From Aquimarina sp. (GTDB lineage: Bacteria; Bacteroidota; Bacteroidia; Flavobacteriales; Flavobacteriaceae): 23,031 bases of DNA. The stretch covers positions 1-23,031 of the forward strand of contig NZVW01000100.1 in assembly GCA_002697475.1 (NCBI GenBank), in the 5' to 3' direction. Below are positions 15,841 through 23,031 of this stretch, piece after piece; position 1 is the first letter of the stretch, and every line of letters starts with the position of its first letter. The notes beneath the pieces were generated by a model. That model was not told the DNA's origin. It was given only the letters and a program-made list of their open reading frames with translations, and did no database searches. The translations under genes were made by a program, and so were the position numbers.

Positions 15841-18345
15841 TTGAAAAGCAATTTTTTGATTTCAAGAGCAGCACTTATCATCTCTTTTTGTTTTATTTCT
15901 GTTACAAGCTATAGTCAGGAACTTAGTCAGATAGGAAAAGCCAAACTTTTTAAGTTAACCGGAGGCATTGCGGCAAACACCGTATTTTATGAAGGAGCTT
16001 TAAACAGAGACCCATTCACTTATTTTATAAATGGTAATGTTAATTTAAATATTAGCGGGGTGTATAATATTCCATTTTCATTTTCTTATTCGAATCAGAA
16101 GTTTAATACCAGTAATCCATTTTCCTTTAACAGACTGAGTATTCACCCATCTTATAAATGGGTTACTACGCATATAGGTGATGTAAATATGACATTTTCA
16201 CCATACACCTTAAATGGGCACCAGTTTACGGGATTTGGTTTTGATATTTCTCCGCCTAAAACAAACTTGAAGATCAGTGCAATGTACGGTAGACTATTAA
16301 AAGAGTCAGAATATGATGAGGATATTCCAGAGTCTGAGCCGTCATTTAAACGAATTGGTTATGGAATAAATGCGTTATATTACCCGGAGAACTATTCGGT
16401 AGGTCTTACAATTTTTACAGCCAAGGATATGGAAGAATCTCTAAACAACCCTGTTCCGTTGGAATTTGAATTACAGCCAAAAGAAAATTTAGTTACTAGT
16501 TTTAATGGTAGTGTTAAAATTTTTGACAAGGGAGAAATCAGAGCTGAGTATGCCAATTCATTGATAACAGAAGACATAAATGCATCCGGGGATTATGAAA
16601 ATGGAATAGGCTCCTTTGGTCTTATACAAACTAACGCATCCACACAACAATTTAACGCATACAATTTACAAATCAACTATCAAGTTGGTCAAGGATCTGT
16701 AGGTGCTGGATACGAATATATAGATCCTGATTATAGAACATTTGGTGCTTATTTTTTTAATAATGATTTGGAAAATTTCACTGTGAATGCTTCTCAGACT
16801 ATTTTTAACAATAAACTTAGTATAAGCGTTAATGCAGGTCTTCAAAGGGATGATCTTGATAATACAAAGAGTACACAGTTACAGCGTGTTGTAAGTTCTT
16901 TTAATGTGAATTACCTGGCTTCTGAGAAAGTAACTCTAACAGGAGGGTATTCAAACTTTCAGTCGTATACTAATATCAAAAATCAGTTTGATTACATCAA
17001 CGAAGTTTCTCAGTTGGATAATCTTGATACGTTGGATTTCAGGCAGGTTACTCAAAATGCCAATCTAAATGCTAATTTCATTTTAAAGGATCAGGAAGAT
17101 AGAAACGAAAACCTAAACCTGGCTTTATCTTATCAGGGAGCTGTAAATCAACAGGCGGGGGAAACAGTTGAAAATGGTGAGTCTAACTTTTATAATATCA
17201 GTTCTTCGTATACAAGAGGATATCCTGTTCTAAACCTTAGTATCTCAGGATCTTTGAATGTCAGCTACAGTACAATAGGAGTAGACAATAGCCTAACCTA
17301 CGGTCCTGTAATTGCGGCCAATAAACAATTTTTTGACAAAAAGTTAAGAACCTCAGCTTCTCTAAGTTATAATCAAACAAATATTTCAGGAGAAAAACAA
17401 AATGATGTTACCAATTTTAGAGTTAATGGTAATTATGTTTATAAGAAAAAGCATAATTTATCTCTAAATATTTTAAGTCAATTCAGAAATTCTACAGCTA
17501 CGTCCGGTGAGGATTTTACAGTAACCTTTGGGTATAATTATACGTTTGATAAGTTCAAACCTAATATTAAATTTCCAGAAAGGACAAAAAGGGAAAAGAA
17601 ATCACGCTCTAAAAGATCAAAAAGGTCTAAAAATAAGGATGAAATACTCAACTTCAGATATAGAGACTCTCTGTATTCTGGCACTATGTCAGAGATCGAT
17701 CTGCAGTTAGAAGAATTACAGGCTCATGAGCATTTTAATCATATTCCTGAGTATAAAAAAGGAGAATTAACGATGCTTAGAAGTATTGCCTCTGATCAGG
17801 ATGAACCTTATGAATATAAAGAAAAGGCGGTCGAATTTTTAAGAGAACTATATAGCTATGAAGACTTCCTTAAAAATTACAATCAAATGGTTTTCGATAT
17901 CCTGACCGAATTAAGGAGAGATATGGACAGGTTGGATTATGCTTTCGAGTCTTCTTTTGTCAAAGCTAAGGTAGCTACAGATAATCATCCGTTACATAAA
18001 TTAACAGAAACAGCACGTCTTGAATACCCAAGGAATGTCCAGGAAGATTATCAAAAGGTAAGGAAAAAGAGTGACCATGCTTTAGCAAGACTTATTGGAC
18101 ATCGCTGGATGTTACCTATAATAAGTAGTTACAATACGTTAAAAAGTGTAGAGAAGCCTGATAAAATGCTGGAGAAAGTTAAACTAAAGGAGAGAGATAA
18201 CATTTTCAGGTTAAAAGATACCGGAGAATCAGATCAGAAAATAGAATTGTATTTAATTACTCGAATCATTGATTTTTACTTTAAAGAATCTGTTAAGCAC
18301 ACAGATCCTGATAAGTTTGAACTAAAATATATTGATAAACTCTAA
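15841..18345 (+). CDS. Outer-membrane beta-barrel-like protein with basic linker and helical C-terminal domain
   Basis: I do not recognise a named family. The frame is open from TTG at 15760 (861 residues) and has no ATG near its 5' end. I prefer TTG at 15841 (834 residues) because it starts a signal peptide directly: MKSNFLISRAALIISFCFIS, cleaved near SYS/Q at residue 25. Residues about 30-565 alternate Tyr/Phe/Asn/Ser-rich strands (e.g. YNIPFSFSYSNQKF, FTVTFGYNYTFDKF), as in an outer-membrane beta-barrel. A very basic linker at 581-599 (RTKREKKSRSKRSKRSKNK) follows. The remaining roughly 230 residues are charged and helical (HEHFNHIPEYKKGEL, FLRELYSYEDFLK), probably periplasmic. It ends 12 bases before the TANFOR-type giant gene, in the same direction, so the pair is probably an operon. 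A role in exporting or anchoring that protein is inference. An alternative is a large porin-like structural protein. Confidence 0.78.
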   Translation: MKSNFLISRAALIISFCFISVTSYSQELSQIGKAKLFKLTGGIAANTVFYEGALNRDPFTYFINGNVNLNISGVYNIPFSFSYSNQKFNTSNPFSFNRLSIHPSYKWVTTHIGDVNMTFSPYTLNGHQFTGFGFDISPPKTNLKISAMYGRLLKESEYDEDIPESEPSFKRIGYGINALYYPENYSVGLTIFTAKDMEESLNNPVPLEFELQPKENLVTSFNGSVKIFDKGEIRAEYANSLITEDINASGDYENGIGSFGLIQTNASTQQFNAYNLQINYQVGQGSVGAGYEYIDPDYRTFGAYFFNNDLENFTVNASQTIFNNKLSISVNAGLQRDDLDNTKSTQLQRVVSSFNVNYLASEKVTLTGGYSNFQSYTNIKNQFDYINEVSQLDNLDTLDFRQVTQNANLNANFILKDQEDRNENLNLALSYQGAVNQQAGETVENGESNFYNISSSYTRGYPVLNLSISGSLNVSYSTIGVDNSLTYGPVIAANKQFFDKKLRTSASLSYNQTNISGEKQNDVTNFRVNGNYVYKKKHNLSLNILSQFRNSTATSGEDFTVTFGYNYTFDKFKPNIKFPERTKREKKSRSKRSKRSKNKDEILNFRYRDSLYSGTMSEIDLQLEELQAHEHFNHIPEYKKGELTMLRSIASDQDEPYEYKEKAVEFLRELYSYEDFLKNYNQMVFDILTELRRDMDRLDYAFESSFVKAKVATDNHPLHKLTETARLEYPRNVQEDYQKVRKKSDHALARLIGHRWMLPIISSYNTLKSVEKPDKMLEKVKLKERDNIFRLKDTGESDQKIELYLITRIIDFYFKESVKHTDPDKFELKYIDKL

Positions 18346-18357
18346 CTTAACCAACTT

Positions 18358-21300
18358 ATGAAAAGATCACTACAAGTTCTTTGCACGTTCTTATTGGTTT
18401 TTATGGGGCTTAATGCTCAGCGTTATCCCATTACTGTAATCCCCAGAGTAAATCCACCTGCGCCGGTTAACTTTTTTAACTATGCAGACGCGACTACATT
18501 CAATAGTCCTCTCAGCGTTCGGTTATTGTTAAATGACATTACTATTACGGACAGGCAAATAACCTTAAAAGTTTATTTTGAAGGCAATGGAATTCAATTT
18601 CAAAGCAAGGATTTTGTCGTAGGAGCTCCAACACTTACTATTAGCGGAGGTGAACCTATTGATCTTACAAATGTAGAGCTAGCTCCTTATTTTGAGTTAC
18701 AAAATATCATTGGTATTAATCCTAATACGTATGGACAGGTAATTCCGGAGGGGAGTTATCAGTTTTGTTTTGAGGTATTTGACTTTATTACCGGCAATAG
18801 ATTATCGGATCGTACTTGTGCCACTACCTATATTTTTAGAAATGATCCTCCTATTCTTAATCTTCCTGCCAATAAAATAAATCTGGAGCCTCAACCTGTC
18901 GATAATATTGTTTTTCAATGGACTCCCAGACATATTAATGTGTCAAATGTACAGTACGAATTGAGTATTGTAGAAATATGGGACGATACTGTTGATCCAC
19001 AAACTGCGTTTTTAACGTCTCCCCCTATATTTCAAGCTACAACAAGAGCCAATACATTTATATATGGACCTTCGAATCCGCCTTTACTTACAGATAAAAG
19101 ATATGCATGGCAAGTGAGAGCAAAGGCGCTTCAGGGAGCTGAAGAAATTGGACTTTTTAGAAATGAAGGTAAAAGTGAAATCTTCTGGTTTTCGAGAACC
19201 GCACCTTGTAGCCCTCCGGATAACGTATACGCTGAAGCCAAAGGAATTTCTAAAATAAATGTTTTTTGGGAAGAAAACCCGGCAATTTATACTGAATATA
19301 CAATTGCATATCGTGAAGTAAACAAACAGGGAGCCCAATGGTTTACTATGACTACAAATAGTAGTTGGGCTACGGTCTGGGACTTAAAGCCGGGGACGAC
19401 TTATGAGTATAAAGTTAAGGGAAAATGTAAATACCAGTATAGCGAGTATTCTCAGGTTCAGGAGATATCGACAGAAGCGACACAAGATGAATCATCAAAT
19501 TACAATTGCGGTATTGTACCGGATGCTATAGCTATAAGTAACAGAGAGCCTTATACAGGTCTGCAAGTAGGTGATAGAATTACTGCCGGAGATTTTATTA
19601 TAACCCTTACTGATATTGAATCCAGTAACGGAGGTCGTGTAACAGGAAAAGGATATGTTAAGATTCCGTATCTTGAATTTGCAAGATTTGGAGTTAAGTA
19701 TGAAAATATACTTGTCAATACAGATAAACAACTGGCTGAAGGTGAAATAGTAACATTGTATGATCCTGAGTTTGGTGAAGGTGAGCAAATGGATCAGGAT
19801 GTAGATCTTGATCTTATAGAAATTATTAATGGAGATGATGGAGAATTAACCTATGTTGATGTTGATTTTGATATACAGGATATAACCATAAATGATGATG
19901 GAGCTATTGTCATTACAGGTGAGAATGGAGAAGAAGCCATCATTCCCGGAGGTGAGGATGTGGTAATTACAGATAGCGATGGAACCGCATGGACTGTAGG
20001 CGAAGATGGAACGGTAACTCAGGATACCTTGGCTGATGGAGGAGCAGTTACAGCTGATAATACATCCGGAGTTCAGGATGGCGAAGTAACCTCCATAAGT
20101 GCTAGTGGAGTAATAGTGAAGTTTAGAGAATCCGGGTTCTATGCTTTTGATCAATATTCAAATGCGATGCCTGATCAATTAAAAGAGAAATATGAGTCAC
20201 TTGGTTTACCTGATGGCGAAGAATATAAAGTTTCTTACAAAGCCATATCTAATATCAAAGGAGAAGATTTTGTTGAGCTAGAGATAGAAATTACAGATCA
20301 GAACATAACCAAAGACGATATCATTTTTAAAACAAAACAGGGAATTGAAATTCCGGTAACTTGGAAAGATGATCTGGCAGCACTTTCTATAAAGAAAAAG
20401 TTTGAATATGCTAAAGAAGAAATATTAGCTGTAGTCAAACCTAAAAATGATAACGACCAATATAAGACAGCAGGAAAATTAAATCTTATGCACCTGGGAT
20501 CCAATAAGGTTTCTAATATTAAGTTGGTGGTGATTCCCGTTAATAACTCCTCTATTACGTCTAATCTTAAAGAGAAAGTTAATGACATCTATAATAAAGC
20601 AGGTGTTCATTTTGATATCTCTATTACTAATTCCATTAATATACCTCAAGATGCTTGGGATCTTAATGCAGACGGTAAGTTTGATGTTGGGGATAGTAGC
20701 GTACTTTCATACTATTCGGATGAAGAAAACGCATTAAATTCTTATATCAAAGAAAGAATTAATTATCAGGAAGAAACCTATTATATATTGGTTTTTGATC
20801 AACCTCTTTCAGAAGCTTCTTTATCAGGATTTATGCCTTTAAAAAGTCAGTTTGGTTTTGTGTTTGGCAATCAGGATCAAGCCAGAGTGATAGCACACGA
20901 GTTAGGACACGGTGTTTTTGGTATAGAGCATCCGTTTACAGAATATGGAATTGCAGAAGGATCAACAAATCTTTTAATGGATTATGGAGGGGGATCTGAA
21001 TTAAATCATTTGGATTGGAAACAAATACACGCTCCTGGTCTACAATTATATTGGTTTCAAGGGGATGAAGAGGGGCAAGCGTTATTTTCTGCAAAAGAAA
21101 GAAATGATAAATTAAGAAGAATTCTGGAGCATATAGGAAATAATTATGACAACAATATAGAAAACCTGACATGGAAGTACTTCATTACTAAAAATCATGG
21201 TCGAAATGGTCGTGTGGCGATGAACCTGGATGGGGAGTATAATTTTGATTTACCTGGAGCAAAGCTTTATTTTAAAATAAAGGAACAGCCTTCATCTTCT

Positions 21301-23031
21301 TTCGCAGAGATATCAGTACAGCCAGATAAAGAGGTATTTGAAATAAAAGAAAGCTCTGTTTTTGGAGGAATTTACTATGAATTATCTTTAAAAACAGAAG
21401 CTGGCGATTTTGTATTTGAATTTGATCATCACGATCAGTTAGAGGCGTTCTGTAATTATTTTAAGATTAATAGAGATCGCGAAGAAAAACTTCCAGACAA
21501 TTCAGCTTATTCTAAACAAATCATAAATTACCTTAATGAAAATTATTTTCCTAGTGGTGGACTTAGTGCTAATGTTGATTGTAATGATATAGACACCTAC
21601 TTTTCAGAAATACCAACTAGCTATTTAACATATACTCACGATACTCAGTTTATAAATAATGATAAACTATGGATAGCCTTAAAGAGTTTATTAAGTTGTT
21701 CAGTAAATGACAAGGGGGTATCGGAAGAGGATGCTGTAATTAATTTAGTAGAAGCTTTAGGTAAAAGATCAGGAAACACTTTTTTAAATGCTTTAAAATC
21801 AGAAGATATTGATGGAGATAATGCTTTCAGAAAGCTTTACAGTCGGATTGATAATTGGGGAGGAGATGATAACTTCACTAAGTTAATCAATGTTCTACAT
21901 AGTATATGGAGTAAATCTGACTATGTTACTCAACCTGTAGTAGACATTCCTTATGAGAGTAGTAAAGTTTTAGGCTTTTATTTTAGTTCTTACGATGTAA
22001 AGTTTAGTGGGGATACTTCAATTAAAATGATTGAGGAAGTCATTTACATAGTTCCGTATGCGGGAACTATTTACGGAGATGGTATTATCAGAGAGTTTAA
22101 AGATTTGGGAACCTATGATATTTATGATCCTATAAGATTAGTAAAATATAAAAATATAGTAGATCCTGGATTTAGAATAGAATCTGTAGATATTCCAATG
22201 TTTATTCTGAAGGCAATTGCAGAAAATTATTCTACGAGTAATACCGATAGAGGAGCAAATTTTGCATTTGAAGCTGCTTTAACATTCTCAGGGATTGGTA
22301 ATATAGCCAAACTTAGACATATTTCTAAACTGGGTAAATTAAAGGGAACTTTAACTGGATTAGAAGGAGCTGATGCAATTCTTTCAACTACGAATTTATT
22401 ACTAAAGTATTCAGGGGCTTGTGATCCTCCTAAACAAAATGAAACTAATCAACAAAATGGGGAAAAGAAAAAAACGTTTTGTGATAAACTAGGATTTTTT
22501 GCGGATGTAGTAGGTTTAGCTAGTGGATTTACGAGTCTAGCAGAAAGAAGTGTTGAAATAAAAAGAAGAGCTGATGATCTCCTACAGGAAATAGAGTCTA
22601 ATCCTCAGATTATAGAAAATGCTACTGATCGTGGTGCTATTATAGATGGCCTTAAAGCCATAATAGGAGAAACTGATTTATATGATGTCAGTCTAAATGA
22701 GTTAAGAAAGCAAATCCAAGATGGACAGTTTGCTTCGGTCCTTAATAATTTTGAAAATGTAAAACTTACTTTATCAACTGTTGAGTTTTTGTTGAAATAT
22801 TCAGAAGGTTGCGATAGAGACGAGGTTTGTAAACAAGTAAAGTTCTTTTTAGATATTGTACAAAAGGGTATCAAGGCAAGAGATCTTGGTATAAAAGTAA
22901 GAAAACAAGCAGGAGTTTTACTCGATAAGGTAAATAATGATCCTAATGCCTTTAAAAATGATCCTCTTAAAAAGAAGCAAGTTATAGAGGAGCTTGAACT
23001 GGTTTCTGGAAGAAAAATTCCTTCATTGGAA
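18358..23031 (+). CDS. Giant secreted TANFOR / fibronectin-type / zinc-protease-like protein, polymorphic-toxin-like, 3'-truncated by the window
   Basis: The frame is open from ATG 18358 to the last base (1558 residues, no stop). A signal peptide (MKRSLQVLCTFLLVFMGLNA/Q) is followed by a TANFOR-like domain at about 21-160 (RYPITVIPRVNPPAP, YQFCFEVFDFITG). Two fibronectin-like domains follow, about 162-280 and 282-375. An Asp/Gly-rich stretch lies at about 477-560. A zinc-protease-like domain at about 700-890 has an EF-hand-like loop D768-N770-D772-D776-D779, HELGHGVFGIEH (H847, E848, H851, G855, H858) and a Met-turn-like LLMDY (M874). Cys-poor linker and pre-toxin-like sequence runs to about 1330, then a tandem duplication begins. 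Bacteroidota proteins with this order commonly end in variable toxin domains followed by immunity genes, but the C-terminus lies outside the window. It is probably co-transcribed with the upstream barrel protein. Structural adhesin or protease are alternatives. Confidence 0.86.
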   Translation, partial: MKRSLQVLCTFLLVFMGLNAQRYPITVIPRVNPPAPVNFFNYADATTFNSPLSVRLLLNDITITDRQITLKVYFEGNGIQFQSKDFVVGAPTLTISGGEPIDLTNVELAPYFELQNIIGINPNTYGQVIPEGSYQFCFEVFDFITGNRLSDRTCATTYIFRNDPPILNLPANKINLEPQPVDNIVFQWTPRHINVSNVQYELSIVEIWDDTVDPQTAFLTSPPIFQATTRANTFIYGPSNPPLLTDKRYAWQVRAKALQGAEEIGLFRNEGKSEIFWFSRTAPCSPPDNVYAEAKGISKINVFWEENPAIYTEYTIAYREVNKQGAQWFTMTTNSSWATVWDLKPGTTYEYKVKGKCKYQYSEYSQVQEISTEATQDESSNYNCGIVPDAIAISNREPYTGLQVGDRITAGDFIITLTDIESSNGGRVTGKGYVKIPYLEFARFGVKYENILVNTDKQLAEGEIVTLYDPEFGEGEQMDQDVDLDLIEIINGDDGELTYVDVDFDIQDITINDDGAIVITGENGEEAIIPGGEDVVITDSDGTAWTVGEDGTVTQDTLADGGAVTADNTSGVQDGEVTSISASGVIVKFRESGFYAFDQYSNAMPDQLKEKYESLGLPDGEEYKVSYKAISNIKGEDFVELEIEITDQNITKDDIIFKTKQGIEIPVTWKDDLAALSIKKKFEYAKEEILAVVKPKNDNDQYKTAGKLNLMHLGSNKVSNIKLVVIPVNNSSITSNLKEKVNDIYNKAGVHFDISITNSINIPQDAWDLNADGKFDVGDSSVLSYYSDEENALNSYIKERINYQEETYYILVFDQPLSEASLSGFMPLKSQFGFVFGNQDQARVIAHELGHGVFGIEHPFTEYGIAEGSTNLLMDYGGGSELNHLDWKQIHAPGLQLYWFQGDEEGQALFSAKERNDKLRRILEHIGNNYDNNIENLTWKYFITKNHGRNGRVAMNLDGEYNFDLPGAKLYFKIKEQPSSSFAEISVQPDKEVFEIKESSVFGGIYYELSLKTEAGDFVFEFDHHDQLEAFCNYFKINRDREEKLPDNSAYSKQIINYLNENYFPSGGLSANVDCNDIDTYFSEIPTSYLTYTHDTQFINNDKLWIALKSLLSCSVNDKGVSEEDAVINLVEALGKRSGNTFLNALKSEDIDGDNAFRKLYSRIDNWGGDDNFTKLINVLHSIWSKSDYVTQPVVDIPYESSKVLGFYFSSYDVKFSGDTSIKMIEEVIYIVPYAGTIYGDGIIREFKDLGTYDIYDPIRLVKYKNIVDPGFRIESVDIPMFILKAIAENYSTSNTDRGANFAFEAALTFSGIGNIAKLRHISKLGKLKGTLTGLEGADAILSTTNLLLKYSGACDPPKQNETNQQNGEKKKTFCDKLGFFADVVGLASGFTSLAERSVEIKRRADDLLQEIESNPQIIENATDRGAIIDGLKAIIGETDLYDVSLNELRKQIQDGQFASVLNNFENVKLTLSTVEFLLKYSEGCDRDEVCKQVKFFLDIVQKGIKARDLGIKVRKQAGVLLDKVNNDPNAFKNDPLKKKQVIEELELVSGRKIPSLE
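22360..23031 (+). repeat. Tandem duplicated protein module of about 130 residues within the giant gene
   Basis: Residues 1335 onward and 1465 onward align. LSTTNLLLKYSGACD matches LSTVEFLLKYSEGCD, CDKLGFFADVV matches CKQVKFFLDIV, and the following helix ending in a SNPQ/NDPN turn matches too. Offset is 130 residues; the first copy carries an 11-residue or so Asn/Lys-rich insert. The second copy runs into the window edge, so further copies may exist. Two Cys per copy are conserved. Confidence 0.65.

Noticed and set aside
20896..20931. Classical metzincin zinc motif HExxHxxGxxH
   Set aside because: The sequence has three, not two, residues between the second His and the Gly, so I describe it only as protease-like with a variant motif.
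19084..21172. Minus-strand open frames of 78-102 residues inside the giant gene
   Set aside because: The plus-strand frame is unbroken from 18358 to the window end with recognisable domains; the reverse frames are rich in Cys, Tyr and Ile as expected from antisense of this coding DNA.
1..23031. CRISPR arrays, tRNA genes, insertion sequences or integration sites
   Set aside because: I saw no regularly spaced repeats, cloverleaf-like sequences, transposase-like frames or terminal inverted repeats.

Overview
The window comes from a low-G+C Bacteroidota genome, most likely a (marine) member of Flavobacteriia. The support is the strongly A/T-biased coding DNA, Bacteroidota-type -7 promoter boxes (TAnnTTTG) with no clear Shine-Dalgarno sequences, a CarboxypepD-reg-like TonB-dependent receptor, receiver-only response regulators with the N-terminal signature DD(D/S)KATNFxN, and a large TANFOR/fibronectin-type secreted protein. 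No tRNA, rRNA, CRISPR array or insertion sequence is visible. No gene-free stretch exceeds 300 bases; the longest is 9475-9716 (242 bases).

Region 1 (1-6028, minus strand) is core metabolism. It holds a three-gene acyl-CoA (propionyl-CoA type) carboxylase cluster: biotin carrier protein, biotin carboxylase, and a carboxyltransferase cut by the left window edge. A hairpin with T-runs on both sides separates it from a two-gene unit: a cyclic-nucleotide/CBS/DUF294 nucleotidyltransferase-like signalling protein followed 2 bases later by a DEDDh exonuclease.

Region 2 (6115-9474) holds small housekeeping genes: a LysE-type exporter and a DUF1761 membrane protein on the plus strand, then a YdjM-type membrane metal-dependent hydrolase paired with a FemX/GNAT-like acyltransferase on the minus strand.

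Region 3 (about 9570-15659, plus strand) is a signalling block. Three consecutive receiver-only response regulators have no output domains, and the third is degenerate at its switch and lysine positions. They are followed by a 901-residue TonB-dependent receptor. Its stop codon overlaps the start of a histidine kinase that has a periplasmic YfiR/DUF4154-like sensor, a long coiled coil and one inner transmembrane segment. The simplest reading is that receptor occupancy or export status is sensed in the periplasm by the YfiR-like domain, passed through the kinase, and possibly delivered to the stand-alone receivers. The wiring is inferred.

Region 4 (about 15720-23031, plus strand) is the most unusual part. 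A gene with no ATG start encodes an outer-membrane beta-barrel-like protein with a very basic linker and a helical C-terminal domain. It is followed 12 bases later by a giant secreted protein (at least 1558 residues, open at the right edge). That protein has a TANFOR-like N-terminus, fibronectin-like domains, an acidic Asp/Gly-rich stretch, a zinc-protease-like domain with a non-canonical HExxHxxxGxxH motif, a pre-toxin-like region and a tandem duplication near the window edge. The architecture resembles Bacteroidota polymorphic-toxin-type proteins; the terminal effector and any immunity gene lie outside the window.
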